Under the pieces are notes generated by a model that worked only from the letters and a program-made list of their open reading frames with translations, ran no database searches and was not told the origin of the DNA. DNA of 64,000 nucleotides from Scolanthus callimorphus (lineage: Eukaryota; Cnidaria; Anthozoa; Actiniaria; Edwardsiidae). Positions 11,781 through 26,000 of this stretch are shown one piece after another (the first letter of the stretch is position 1; the number at the start of each line of letters is the position of its first letter). Position numbers and translations under genes: made by a program. Where the stretch lies: assembly GCA_033964015.1 (NCBI GenBank), contig CM066916.1, forward strand, positions 12,998,501 through 13,062,500, given 5' to 3'.

Positions 11781-12989
11781 CCTTACTTATTTTAAAGCGT
11801 AATTAGTGGGAACGCAAGGCGTTCCCTTTAGTCACTTTACAAAATAGACTTTTACGAATGTGGTTAACATAATACGTCGTCATTACAATCATAACTGTAC
11901 TATATTACATTTTTTATTCAATGTGTTACACATCAGAGTTTACCAAAGATTAGACAGTATGTTATAATACTATAAAATAAATTTTCTCCGACCATTCATA
12001 CATATGATTTAAAATCATAAATGCCGTTCATAGTAACACGTGCACGCAATAAAAAGAAGAAGAACTGAACGCGTTTCTTGTTAACGATTCCATAACAAGG
12101 CACGATCCTCTCGAACAAAATGTGTGTAGCAAGACCTTGCCGAGGCAGCCACCCAGGCGCTAGAAGTGACGAGGGAGGTGTGCGTTGTCCTGGAAACGTT
12201 ACAGAAAACGTTTCTCACTTAAGTGCACGTGCACTGAGAACGTCAAGGACTGCTGTGAGTATACATAATATAATACACTGGAGATTTGGAGTACTTCGCC
12301 TACTAATTGATTTTCGACTGCTTATCAGCCAATCAGATTGCGTAGTAAGACCAATCTCGCAATAGAGCGAATTTCAGATGACTGCCATAAGTATTAAATC
12401 AGACTTGCGTTTTGTAACTTGTTCCTTCATGTGACGAATACCGCATGTGCGACTTTTCAAAGATCTCTTCTATTAGAAGATTTATAACGTTAACGCTCTA
12501 GTTAGACGGCTAATTTCACTCTGTTATAAAATTATGTTTTCATAAGCGAAATCACCTTTTAATACTCTGTATTATTTGCTGGAAAACTGTGGCACGCAAT
12601 TTGCGTTGTTTTAAAACAAATCGTTTATTTTAATCTGCGTTATTCGAGGAGAATGTTTAATTCTCGGTAACAAGAATAAAAATGTTACTGGAGACGAATG
12701 GGGAGGCCAATTTTCCTTTCTGCAAATATTTTCTGCTATATAATATTTCCTGACTCCACCACTGTTCGCATTTCATACTCAATGTTGTCCACATTCCTGA
12801 CGAACATTCAACAGGATATCATATTATGTCATGCAACGCCGAGAAACGATATCGTATCTTTTTGCAGGTCGTTGTCGTCGCGATAGTTAATGGACCAGCT
12901 AAACAATTGTTTTTGGAAGAAATGTTATCGAGACAACTCACACGCCCGTCTATCTACGTGTCACTGTATCACGCATTGGTGCTTAGGCG

Positions 12990-13228
12990 TCACATCTTCA
13001 GATTTAACATGTTCAGGCGAGCCATCTTCAACACATCATCCACGTCCTCTGTCGCGGCAATAGCCATCGAATGCTTCTTCTTTCCAAAACGAAATGAATG
13101 CCCTCTCGATTTCTTCTTCTTTTTCTCTTCTTTAATAATTGTCTGCGTCTCTTCTTCTATCGTGGCTTTTCCGTTGTCCATGGTCTTGTCAATCGGTCCA
13201 GCAGTCCAATTAGTATCAACTACCTCAC
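12990..13228 (-). CDS. Unassigned exon-like open frame
   Basis: On the minus strand, an AG (13230-13229) preceded by a T-rich stretch opens a frame that reads to a stop at 12990. From ATG 13179-13181 it would give 63 residues: an acidic start (IEEETQTIIKEE), a Lys-rich middle (KKKKKSRGHSFRFGKKKH) and a short helical end (DVDDVLKMARLNMLNL). I do not recognise it. It lies 1 kb beyond the aminotransferase stop codon. It could be a 3' exon of another transcript, an alternative end, or chance. Confidence 0.25.
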
Positions 13229-13321
13229 CTAGAATTCAAAGGGAGATAAAAAAATATACCGTTTATCCTAAATTAGTTTTCCTTCTTAATTCCCAAACTC
13301 TCTCCCTTCCAGGACCATTCT

Positions 13322-13619
13322 AATTAACAATTAGACCTCAAGGCCGAATGTGCTATGATGAATAGACCATGAGGCCGAAGGCCGAATGGTCTATTGATAT
13401 CATAGCACATGAGGACGAGAGGTCTAATTGTTTTAGTATAAACCAACTAGTTGGTCAGTTTTGGCAATGAATTCCATTATTTTATGTTGAAAAAATCAAG
13501 TTTTCTTGCAAAGAAAGGTGGTGGTTTTTCCAGGCACGGTCTATCACTAATAGACCATTAGTAGCTCAGCCAATCAGAATGCAGGATTTGTAATAGACCA
13601 TTAGTTGGTTTATACTAAT
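13322..13619. mobile_element. Two adjacent palindromic MITEs
   Basis: 13322-13433: aacaattagacctc ... gaggtctaattgtt with an inner palindrome around aatagaccatgaggccgaag. 13434-13619: ttagtataaaccaactagtt at the left and ccattagttggtttatacta at the right. Both are non-coding. The second resembles 60156-60337 at its ends. Confidence 0.65.
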
Positions 13620-13736
13620 TCAAAATATACAATGCAGTACTACGGTTTTCACAATTCTGCCTTAACTCTGTTTTCAATCAATTAAACATCACACATCTAA
13701 ACAACCCGGTAGCTTAAATACTTAATACTTAAATAG

Positions 13737-13742
13737 TTTATT
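13737..13742 (-). terminator. Candidate poly(A) signal AATAAA for the aminotransferase gene
   Basis: tttatt on the plus strand gives AATAAA on the minus strand, about 310 nt past the TAG stop at 14052-14054. It is a plausible cleavage signal, but AATAAA is common in AT-rich DNA. Confidence 0.3.
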
Positions 13743-14051
13743 CTAAGATAGCTTACGCTAATGACTAAGATGGCTAGGTCTTACAAACGCCTCAGGTGGC
13801 CGCGGGCCCTGATCAGCTTTTGCAATAGCTGTGAGTGATGAATGTGATTGCCAAGTTAAGTATTAGTTGTGCGATCGAAGGAAGCTGCTGTAACACAGTT
13901 TGGCTGTTGCTTCAGACTCCGCATTAACTAATATTAATCAAAATCAATTACGTGCAAACGGCTGAACAATTGATGTTAAATTAAAAGCAGTACAATCAAA
14001 CCGCTCAATTTAGCTTCTCCTATACGGTCCACCAACAAAAATGTGAGACCT

Positions 14052-17000
14052 CTAAATACACGAACCTTCAGGGATACTGCCCGACACGCTTCTCTGCCAC
14101 TCGAGACGTCTTTGTAAATCTGGACGAGAATAATTCCTGGACATTTTTCTCGGTTTGAAAGGCAAGGTGGTCCTATGGAAGGGCTTGTATTTGAGAGACT
14201 CGGCGGCTAAGAAGATCTGAGCTTCCTGTGGTTGGAGGAACCAGACCAACTTGTCTTTGTCGTCTGAGAAATGAAGAACTTCATCTTCTCTGGTGGATGT
14301 TTCCTGTTTGGCACAAAGTAAACCAATTGATTTTTCAACAATGAATCAATTTAGCAATTTCAGCCAGTTGACTGCACTGGATGATTGGGTCCAATGATGA
14401 CCAAACCACGTTTCGAAAACACGCAACGTGAAAGTCATCTCGTTCCCAGATTGCTTCATGCGCTCCACACTAAAGGTACATATCACAAATGTGTGTCTCG
14501 AGCGCGAAGCAGAGCCGAGAACATGATGAGCGTGAAACAACACAATGGGCTGTAAAGAAGTGCAGGGACTGCCATGTAACATGGTTGCGTACCTTGTTTA
14601 CTTCAGCAGCTTCTTCGAATGTCTTACTTGCAGCCTTAGCCACTAGCTGTACAGAAAAGAAGGGCATACTGAGAACACGTGGACACTCTCAAACATTACT
14701 ATGATCTTCAATCTACTGCCTAAGAAAAACCTCCAATCTGCGGCTACTTCACCTCGACCACATCAGGCTTCATTCGATCATTATATTAACGAGCCGTCCC
14801 CATATGAGGACTCCTGAGGTGACATCATCTTTGTTCCTCACATTACTGGTCGTCGCTCCCTGTCGACGTTTGGCGCTTGGAGTTCATTCTGGCAAAAAGT
14901 TGGCAAATGACAAAGGATTGCTTCGTTTCCCCTCCCTCCCTCCTTCCAGCTCCAATCACAGCTGAGTATGATATTCAACGGAATTGCCAATGTGTCAGGT
15001 ATCCATCGTGTGGGACGGTTACTTGGTTGTCATAGAGCAGACTTCGTATGACCGTGAAAAGTGCCGAGACACGGCGGGTCACTGTCGCGGTCGCGGCACG
15101 GAACCTGGCCTGCTGTAAATTGCTGAAATCGCGTAGTCGCAGCACTGTTCACAGTCACACGAAATCTGTTCTAGTTACCCCGCACTGGCTTTCTGCATGG
15201 TCTACATACCCTTAGAGCCCCACGGAATAGGTACCACCACCGTCACAACCGTCCTATCTTTGATGTTGACGAGTTTACTGCGCGACTACGTCAACCGGGC
15301 CATCCCATAAGTTCGTCATTTAAAGATTCAAACCATTTTAAGGGAATTTCACACTTGCAATACGTCTCACGATGAGTAATTAAGTGTTTTGAAGTTGTTT
15401 CTGCCCATAATATTGACATTGCTTAGAGAAAAGCGAATATTTCGGTGCCTGAGATCTCAAGAAAGTCAAAATCCTTTGTTCTGTACTCGCTTTCTGATTG
15501 GCTAACTTCTTACAATGGCCCGGTTGACGTAGTCACACAGTAATTTGTAATATAACAAATGCATGAGCTTACCTCAAGATCGAAGTATTCTGACTGGCTG
15601 GAGGGGCTTGTTTTACACGCTATGTGCATTCCGTCATCATCATACGAAATGTCGTGTAAGCTGAAGGGGCCGTCGTCATGGTTGTTAATAGAACGGTGCT
15701 CCCATGCGCCCGTATGAGGGTTACATCGATACTAAGCAAAGAAAATACAAATACCCTCAGGATGGTGAAGTGGATGAATGGGGCGAGAAGAGAAAGGAAG
15801 GGAGGAGAAGGGAAGTGATAACTGCAGCCATATTTAGGCCTTATCTCGCCTTATCTCGCAGCTCCTAATTGGCACAATTTTTCCTTGTCTCGCCTTATCT
15901 TGCTTTATATTCGCAAGTACAAATCATTAGTTATAAATTGCTCATTCAGGTTGTCCATTTTTTCCCCTTATCTCGCCTTTCAATTGGACGATTTCCCCCT
16001 TCTCTCGCCTTATCTTAATAAACTCACGGCGAGATAAGGGACCAGAGTAGGCCTATATTTAAAGTTGAGAGCTCGTACAAGTTACTAATAAACCATATCA
16101 GAAAATAACACCTATTTTTATATGGTGAATGTGCGCATTCTGATTGGTTAAAAGGCGTGTTTGTAAGAGACCGAGAAACACGATTGTCACGCAACGCTGT
16201 CGCGCGTGTGTATGTTATTTTCTAAAAGCAATAAAAGTACTTTCCGCTTGCTCTCTGGTTTCTTACAAACACGCGGAGAATGTTGGTCGAACTGATAAAA
16301 CTTGAAAGACACTCTCCTGCGGCTCGTGTCTTTCAAGTTTTGATCAGTTCTCCCAACATCCCCCTCGTGTTTGTAAGAAACCAGAGAGCACACGGAAAGT
16401 ACTTTTATTGCTTAATTGAAGGTTGATGAGGACGGTTAAAAACTTTCTATTTTTTGTCAAAGCGTTTATAAAGGTTATATTAAAGGTACGAGCAAGCTTC
16501 TCGCATTAGAGAACAGCCGTGTTGCCTAGTGTGCCGTACACAAACACTCACCTGAACACGTTCCTTTATGAATTCTATTGTGTGTATCTTGGTTCTTGGG
16601 GTAAAAGGAGCACGATTAAAACACTCACCTGCGGTAAGAGTTTCCACCCATGTGTAGCTACCATATCGACTGCTTCCAGTACGTAGTGCACCCTTTCATC
16701 GTCCATAAAGTATGGTAAGTTGATGCGCGCGAAACCAGGTCTGCATAAGATAACAATGGACCAAATCGGCTTACGGTGCTTACATGTTGCCACCCGATTC
16801 AGATCATGTGATGATTCCTTTGTGTGGTTACAGAAAGAAAATTTCTTCTGTCTCGGCCAAGAGTCGAACCCGGACCACAGCGGTGAGAGACCCAGCGCTG
16901 TAACGCTGAGCCACCGTGCTTCTCTATCCACCCAAAGGAATCATCACATGATCTGAATTGGGTGGCAACAACATGTAAACACCGATAGCCGATTTTGTCT

Positions 17001-20000
17001 ATGTCCGTTTATTATGTAAGAATAATTGCATAATATATAATAATTATTCAAATAACATAACGTATGTGCAATATCCTGGGTGACTGATTACCTGTCGAGT
17101 TTTTCTCGAGGAAACACCAGAACAAAAGGACAGCACGTTTTGTTCTACTTACTTCATGATCTCTAATGGAGACTCCAAGAGTGCATCAACTTTCTCCCTG
17201 AAAAAGAGAACAACACATGATAATTTCATTAATTCTAATGCAGCCGAGATAGATTTTTGGAACAATTCGTAGAGGAAAGATTAGGACAAGCAAGCGCAAA
17301 ATTCCGACTTGTCAAATTTCGGTTGTCAATGAAGAAAACAGCAACTTCCTCAACAGAGTGGTAAGCAATTTGTCCTCGCATCACCAGTGAGGACCGTCTC
17401 GCAATGCACTGTACTTATGGCGTGTACACCTATTTTAGAAACGTTTGCACCATCACAACAGTCTGTTGCAGCCCGCGGTGCATCATGGGGAGAAACTTGG
17501 AAGCATGGCTATTTATCCTAAAAACCAGTATGATTCTGTGTTGGTATACCTTTTTGCTTCCATGACACAGCGCGGGCTATAAGAGACAGTTGCGGAGATG
17601 CAACCTTTAATGAAATAGGTGTTTGGGCGACGTTAAATACCCATTGAGGATACGGTAGTGATAGCTAATCAACGCGTAAAAACATTGTTTGTAAACTGGA
17701 TGTATTGTAGTCCGTATCTTTACATCTGTAAATTGCATTTCATCATATTACAGTATGCGGTATACAAGTGCTAACATTTCGTTTTTATTGTGGATAACCC
17801 CAGAATCGGTTCTGTTACTTACCCTTTGTGATCTTGCATGAACCAACTGAATTTCCTAGCAAGTGACTCGCTTACACCCAACAAGTCCTGAAATATTGTT
17901 AAAAATGTTATTTACTTTTTTTGAAGGTACTCGGTTACACCAAGCAATTCCTTTGAAATTGATTAACCAATCGTAACCAATCTAATTCTTACAGTCGTGC
18001 GCAATGAACCGCGGCTACCCCACCCTACAAATTTTCTTACAAGTTTACGAAACGTTTATCTCCTGCTAAGAAACTAACTGAAGGCATTTCATATTTACGT
18101 TTTCCTTCTCTTCATCCTCAATTATAAAATCCCGAACGGAATAATTTCCAGAAAAGCAAGCAGTAAAAAAAACTTTGCTCGGGCGGCCACGGATCAACGC
18201 GCACAATTGTAACCTGATCAAAAGCAAAGTAAAATGGTATATTGTAGTCGTGACGGATTACCTGACAGATAGGGCAGATTACCTTTACAAACATTTATCA
18301 ATACATTAGACAGTAATTGCTAAATCTTCGCGTTATTGTAAACAAGAAATGAAAGACCATCACTTCATTTTAGCTTCGGGTAGCCAGGCGCGTAGCGAGA
18401 CATTTTTACGAAGTACGCCACTGCATTGTTTTCATAGCTAATTTTGTGGTGTATACTGTATAAGTAAATAATTTAAAACGTTTTCGTCACAAAGTAGGGT
18501 TATTTTCTGATCATAAAAAACGAAAAACGGATTATTTTGTGTCTAGGAGTTTGTTCTATCAAATGGCGACTGGACATGGAAAGTGAAACAACATAGAAAA
18601 AAACCTAGTCGCATTGGTGACTATGTTGGTCGCTATTCCGGGTCCTGAATAACTTTCGTGCCGTTCTTAAGCAGCCCAGGAGCTCTGGACATAGATTTTA
18701 GTGCTACCTACCCAAGCATAGGGTCCTGCGCATGCGCACCCACCACGAGCTTGGATACCGTAGAGATCGTTTAGCAGAGTGGATACAAAGTTGTGGTGCA
18801 GCAATTTACCACTGTCCTTGTGTTCGACGATGAAGGAGAAGATTGGTAATCTCCTAGCCTTGTGACTTCCAAGGATAACAAGGCGGGAGTTTTTGGACCA
18901 GACCGCAAACGCTTTTCTGTAGGGAGAAGTTAGACGACAAGTTAAATTTGTGCATAATTATCCCTAAAATCTTGACACTACCCCTTCCCAGTGTTAAGGT
19001 GAGGTAAAACGGGCAACAAAAGCGCTCAACTTCTCTCGCAACATTGTTGAGCGTTTTACCACCTGACCAAACAACTTGTCTTGCAACAAATCGGCATGTT
19101 GCAAGTTGAAAAATAGTGTTGCAGAAAGTAGAAGTCCGTCCTACTTTTTGCAACAAAACTTTTCGTTATTGCTCGTTTTACCACCGCGAAGGAAATTTGG
19201 TTCGCAACAAATTTGTGATTTGTTGCGAGACAAGTTGTTTGGTCAGGTGGTAAAACGCACAGCATCGCCTTTCAACTCGCTTTGCAACAATGTTGCGAGA
19301 CAAGCTGCAAGCGTTTTTGTTGGTCGTTTTACCTCCCCTTACGATCCTACAAGTGTGTTTGTAACGGCTTATGTCACAGCTTGTGGCATTGACCAATCAG
19401 GCGTCGGTATTTTCCAAGCTTGCAGCATGCCAATTTGTTGCGATACAAGTTGTTTGGTCAGGTGGAAAAACGCGCAGCATCGCTCTTCAGCTCGTTTTGC
19501 AACAATGTTGCGCGACAACTTCAGCGATTTTGTAGCTCTTTTTACCTCGCCTTTATATTTATAGTAGTTTTACTCATTCAAAAACGCAACAGTAATAATG
19601 AATTTCGTTACATACTTGCAAAGCTCCTCTTCTTTTTGTTCTATTAATGTTGGACCCACACTCTGTGGAAATCAAAAGGTGAACAAGGGTAAGGTGAATA
19701 AAGTTCGTAGTACATTGGGACTTTCAGGGACTCGTCTTCTCAACAGTTCACACTAAGTTATCCCCACGATTGGCCCCTGGGAGCTGTCCCTTAGGGCCTG
19801 TTCGCATGGGGCGAGATATCTCGGGGGATAGGGTTGGTTGTGCACGTGCATGGCGCATGCGTTCTAGCCACAACACCGAGATATCTTGGTGCAATTGTTT
19901 CTCGTGTGAAACAGAGCCAGTTCATCCCTACCCCCGAAATATCCCGCCTCATGTGACCAGGTCCTTAGTCTGTACTGACCTTTACAACACGAATCTAATT

Positions 20001-23000
20001 TTTTTGACTTGACATACTTGTTTAAGCTGGAACACCATTCCCGCACGTATTGAATCAACAATTGCAGGAGTTCCGCCTTCTTCTCGAGCCTCGATGTCCT
20101 TCAAATATAAGTGTGTGTCGCGTGTGACCTGAAAAAATAAAACATCATGTCACTAACTGTAATGTTAATATTTGTTCACTGGGATGTCCGAAGTTAGCAT
20201 TTCAAACATTTCCACGATTCTGAATCGACCCCAAGCCGTGAATATTATCTTCGCTATTTCAGTATTTATAATTTTTATAATTTCAGATGTATCGGTGCGT
20301 TTCTGATTGGATGAATCTTCCCGCCTAAAATCCGCGCTCTTGCGATACAGGTAGCCCGCAACAAATATTTTGCTGAGGTACGAATATGAATATAAAGATT
20401 ACGAATTTGTTTTCTGTAAAAAAAGGAATGAATGAAAAGGTTCAGCCGCTATTGAAATAATATAAGAAAGTGCTACTTATCAGAATAGTGCTGATTTCGA
20501 CACGGCGCGGTACGGTCGCGGCACGGAACCTGGCCTGCTGTAGATACCGAATGAAATCGCGTAGTCGCGGCGCGGCACAACTTCGTCGCGGCACATTTCA
20601 CAGTCATAGGAAATCTGCTCTAGTGTGATATTCAAATGAATGTAGGGTAGATTGTAAAAATGGAGTTATACTTTCTACACCTGGAGGGCAGGTTCCAAAA
20701 ACATTTCCGTCGCTAAACGTTTACGTTACAAGGTGACGGTTATTCTATGGTTTTTATTTTTTCTGCTTCTACAGAAACTGAAGAAAACGTCACACAATTT
20801 TACGCGCGTCACATTATTCAGCGGGCACGTGTCTCATCCGTCTTGGAGATGAGAGCGACTGGGAGCGAGCTAGCGCGAAAGGCATCATGGAAGGGCGTTT
20901 GGGCCTTTCCATGATCCATTGCGCGAACGAACTGTTCCCAAGAGTCATTGCGCACTCGCTAGCAGAGCACTCGCCGGGCTTTTCTCTCTGTTTCTACTAA
21001 ATAGAGACGTCTAGGTACGAGGCAGGTCCCGGATCGCGAGTCAATCAGAGCGCGTAATTTACTCCGGAGTGCTAAGAAATGAGAACCTGTTTTAGTTGTT
21101 TTAGCTCTACTTTTCACTTATACTTACAAAGAGCACGGTTCCGCCTCCAACACCATCTGGTACTTTGTTTCGAAATACAGACTTCTTGGCAATCAGAACA
21201 CCTGGAAAATGTTAGTCATGGAGAACGTTATGACTTCTCAATACTGAATAACCGAGTGAGCCACAGAAATGATCTTTACCTGGTGTGCCAGGTCCTCCGA
21301 CAAACTTATGAGGCGAGAGGAAAACCGCGTCTTTGTAACTGGAAACAAGAAAACAAAGTTTACTTTACTACGTGTTTCATAATTCTGCGAACTCTCACGG
21401 TCTATTCCCAAACATCCCACACGCGTGTCGGTTGAGGGACGAAATCAAGGATTGGATAAGTGTTTGACCGCCGTCCGAGAGATGTTTGAGGAACACTCAA
21501 AGTCTCGATCGACTGCCGCGCGCGCAGATCGCAAGCTAAAAGTAGTTTATAAATCACTATCATAGGGTTTTGGAATTTAGTTGTAAATTACCTCTCTTTA
21601 GTCGGGTTCATATCAATTGTTATATAAGGTCCGGCGGACGCGTAATCCCAGAATGACAGGGCGTCATACTTGTGGCATAATTCAGCGACGGCTACCGTAT
21701 CTGTCATGATACCCGTGACGTTAGAGGCTGCTGAGAACGCCACTATCAAGGAATGAGTGCTTTGGTATCTCTGTCGAAAGGAAAAGCAATTATTACGCTT
21801 TTAAAGACAAGGAAATGCAGCACATTTAAAAGGACTGTCAGCTCTGATAGCTATAGGATGACATTCTCAATAAAGATGGACATTCTCAATAAAGGAGCCG
21901 AAATGAAAATTAGGACTGATTCGATAGCTGTTTTTCTATGCAAGGAATCCTTCGTATGCGACTGCGGGAACAAAATGAGCAAAATGTGAACTTCTCTGTA
22001 ATAATCATTTATTATATAGACCAATGTACCAGGGTATTCACATTTGAAGCTACCCGTAGCACACTTGAATATGCTCGATTGGATTGGATTTATTTTACGG
22101 TTTGAAGTTCCTGTCAAATGAGACAACAACGTAGCAAGAAGCCAATGATACTATAGACTGCTTGCAGTCCCATCTTTGGCGAACGTCCGTGAAAACGAGC
22201 GCGCGAAAAAACGAGCGCCGATGGCTCGAAGTACCGAAGGCACGAGTGAGAGTCGAAGGCAAGCCATCGTCGCGCCTTCGGCTCTCCTGGCTTTTCGCGC
22301 GCTCGTTTTCACGGACGCTCGCCAAAGAAGGGACTGCAAGTAGTCTAATGATACTAGAGCAGATTTCGTATGACTGTGAAAAGTGCCACAAAAGAGTTGT
22401 ACCGCGCCGCGACCGTACCGTGACTACGCGGTTTCATTCAGTATCTACAGCAGACCAGGTTCCGTACCGACACCGCGACCGTACCGCGCCGTGTCACGGC
22501 ACTTTTCACAGTCATGCGAAATCTGCCCTATTTTTTTTTAGCTCAAATGGTTTAAGAAAGACATCAAAATATAAAGGATCATTGCAGTTGAGAAAGCAAT
22601 CTCGCATAAATGTAGCTTGCGTGCAGCCGGTACCAAAATTCTTTAAATCAAGAGTTTTCAACGGAAACAGAACCCATGACCTCCACGGTACCGGCGAGGC
22701 GCACTGCGAACAGAGCTATGACATGGTGATGTTGGGTTCTTCAAACATAAAGACATCAAAGCGCACTCACTTGTAATTGTTGCTCCAACATGGACATATC
22801 AACAGTACCATGCTGGTTGTCCTTGATCCGTACGATCTAAATATACAACAAACCATACGTAACGATAGAATAGGGAATAAGGATATATGGATCTAACAAC
22901 AAAACAGATGTTTTAGGCCATCTCGTAACTACCCTGCTCATCACATCGAGGGGAAACTCTAGTGACATCTACTGAGGGAAAGAATTTTCTGCCCATGCCC

Positions 23001-26000
23001 CAACGTTCACAATCAGCCTATCAAAGCAATTTCGTCCACAGGGTTTTCTCGGTCGTTTTCAAAATGGCGGTTAGCTCGGGAGAAGACCCTGGGGGAGGCT
23101 GAGTGACATGACCGTTTCAAAACAAAGGACAACCTCGTTCCAATGTCCTCAAACAGTGGTCACGTGACTCAGCCACCTCCAGGGTCCTGTGCTCGACCAA
23201 CTGCCATCTGAAAATTACCCACAAGACCCTGGGACGAGGTTGCCTATCAACGAACATTCTCGAACCCAGAGCTCCCCATTCTCGTACCCAGAGCTCCCCG
23301 GCTCGTCTGCTCGCAGGGGAGGCTCTGGGGACATCCATTTGAGGGCCGTCGCTGATTGGCTCATTTTGAGCGTTGGAGCATGCGCTGAGAGGTCTTTCTC
23401 TCAGCGGCTCTGTATTAAATCTCGCGCATGCGTCAGTGGCTGTCACCAGAGCCTCCCCCGCGAGGTTACGAGCCGGGGAGCTCTGGGTTCGAGAATGAGA
23501 GCTCCCCGACTCGTCTCCTCACGGAGAAGGCATTGGTGACAGCCATTGACGCATGCGCGAGATTTGATACAGAGCCATTGAGAGAAACAACTTTCTGCGC
23601 ATGCTCCAACGTTCAAAATCAACCAATCAATGCCCTTAAATGGATGGAACCCAGAGCCTCCCCTGCGAGCAGACGAGCCGGGGAGCTCTGGGTACGAGAA
23701 TGATAAACGAAGCTCTTGGTACAAGAATGGTTTCAGGCAAGAGATCTGGAGTCGCTTGTAAATAGGAAAAAGCTATATCTGATCTCCCTTCTTGGTTATA
23801 TTTTTATTAGTTTACCACTGTGTGCATTGCTACGCGACCTTCAAAGCACTGTTGCGATGGGCGATTTTACACAAGAAAATTTTAATATCAATTTTCTTGA
23901 ACAGAGAGTTAAACATTCTAGACAAGAGAAGCCAAAGGATAGCTTAAAACCATTTTGGTTGAATTTGCAATCAATATTGATCCAGTAAAGCAGCCGAATC
24001 CAGCGTTTTGGTTTGATTGACGGCTAAAAATCGCCCATCGCAGCATGGAATTGTGAGGTCGCGTAGCAATGCATACAGTGGTAACTATGAACAACAACCT
24101 TCTAGGAAAGAAACAGTCACAGGGACCATCAGTTAGAGGGGTTAGATGGGCACCTCCTTGAAAAGGTGACCCTAGCGTTCATGTAGACGTTGCCATTGAT
24201 TATCAATATGAACGCCTACTTCTTCCTTTTTCCCCAATGTAGAAATACGAGCAATAAAAAATTGTCACACAAATTACCTTTGCCCCGGTCTCTTTCCAGG
24301 GTAAGATATTAGAATGATGTTCAAACGGTCCCACAAACACAACCTGTAACATAAAGACGTCACGGTAAAGAAACAATTATCAGTACATTCCCGCCAATTT
24401 TTCGCGCGCGCGTTTATGACACAGAAATCCTAGAAAAGTCCTCCCTTGATTTGAGCATTAGAGCACAACTTTCTATGACTTTATCGGCGAAATAGAGGAC
24501 GCGTGATGTTGGGAGACACGAGAACGTTGTAAAATCACTTTCGAGTGTCTCTCCCAACATCACAAGTGCTCTATTTGCCGATAAAGTCATAGAACGTTGT
24601 GCTGTAATGCTTTTATGATATAGCGGAAGAGAACCATTAATTTACCGGTGAAAGAAACCATAGATTTGGACCAATCAGAGCGCGCGTTATATAGTAGCTA
24701 TAATATCAGTTCAAATGTCTTTCAAGAAATGGGCACAGTTATTTTGAGAAGGCTTGGGAGACACAAATTCCTTATCTTGCAGCTGATTTATAATCGAAGT
24801 TGGGTGTTTTCACCAATAAGTTTCAAACCTGTCGAGCAACAAAAAATTGTTTCTCAAATTACAACGACGCTCTACTTGGTGCAACAGTTCACAAAGGCTC
24901 GCTCAACTTACAACAAATGTTTTTGTTCCTTGTGAGGTTAAGGAGAGGTAAAACGGGCAACATAAACGCTGAACTTGGCTCGCAGCATTGCTGCCAATCA
25001 GGCGACCAATCAGGCGTCGTTATTTTCCAAACTTGCAACATGCCGACTTGTTGCGAGACAAGTTGTTTGATCGGGTGGTAAAACATGCAGCATTTCTCTT
25101 CAGCTCGTTTTGCAACAATGTTGCGCGACAAGTTGAGCGATTTTGTTGCCAATTTTACCTCGCCTTTACAGCAATGGTATGTGGCTCGTGGTGAAAAACG
25201 TGTACAACATCGACTAAAAGCAACGCAGTAATTGTTGCACGACAAGTTAAGGGGGGGGGGGGGGGGCGTTAAGAGTGTAATCAGTTCTAGTATTCCCCCA
25301 CGTTCGGTTATAACGTACCGTGTTCTTAGCTTTCTCTCCCTCCAGGTCCAATACGTGAACTAGTTTATTGATAGCACTTGTCGTACCACTACCGACGAAC
25401 ACGACCATATCATCCAAGGACGCGTTCACGCATTTCTTGATAATTTCTCTACATGACAGGAGAACGAGAAGAGAAGACAAAATGGAAATTAAGTATACTC
25501 GAGCCTTACGTTAAATGCGAAAGATTTTTCTACTAACGAAATCACGGCACACGTGAGCCTTTTGAATCAGTCGTTGGTAAAGCTAAACTCTGTTTACAAC
25601 TTTCTAAATGCAAACAATGCAAAAGTGCGTGTATAAGACCACTTGTTCCGCCACCTATGTCCAAGGCGTCACAAGGGAAAGGCAGGCAGAGTGGTCCTTC
25701 GAGCCGGATTGGCGAACATTCGTTCCATGGAAAAAAACGAATTACTCTAGGAGGGAAACATACCTGGCCTCGTTGCGAAACTTGGTGGTCTGCCTTGATG
25801 TGGTGGTTGTGGTAGTGTGAGTATTGGAATAAAACGCGTACACGTATTTCTGAATGTATTCTTCTATAAACTTGAGAGGTCTGTAAAACAAAACCGAGTA
25901 CAGGGTAATGAGCTTTCAAACACGAAGTCATTCGCGATGTCAGTTGCTTAAGAGTGACTTGCATCTAACCTCGTCTATGAGTTAGCGCAACTTCAACCCT

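Larger units (their letters stand above)
9065..14051. other. Intergenic region between convergent P450 and aminotransferase genes
   Basis: The two genes converge on this 5-kb gap. It contains the 9819-11780 palindrome, its nested insertion, the MITEs at 13322-13619, one uncertain exon-like frame (12990-13228) and otherwise AT-rich sequence in which I see nothing. Confidence 0.6.

Noticed and set aside
12120..12365. 81-aa ORF near 12.1 kb
   Set aside because: Ends in transposon terminal sequence (agcgaatttcagatgact) and resembles no protein family.
12826..13323. 165-aa plus-strand ORF with a Phe-rich hydrophobic stretch
   Set aside because: No recognisable domain; the Phe run is the complement of the Lys-rich minus frame, and the hydrophobicity comes from T-rich DNA.
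16855..16925. Functional tRNA gene on the minus strand
   Set aside because: A- and B-box-like motifs exist, but I cannot fold a complete cloverleaf with an acceptor stem, and it is inside a palindromic element.
19076..19564. 162-aa Cys-rich ORF
   Set aside because: Translation of the repeated units of MITE family T3; the Cys pattern follows the DNA repeat period.
22162..22776. 204-aa plus-strand ORF
   Set aside because: Runs across two MITEs (22154-22346 and 22355-22532) and into an intron of the opposite-strand gene; mosaic of repeat sequence.
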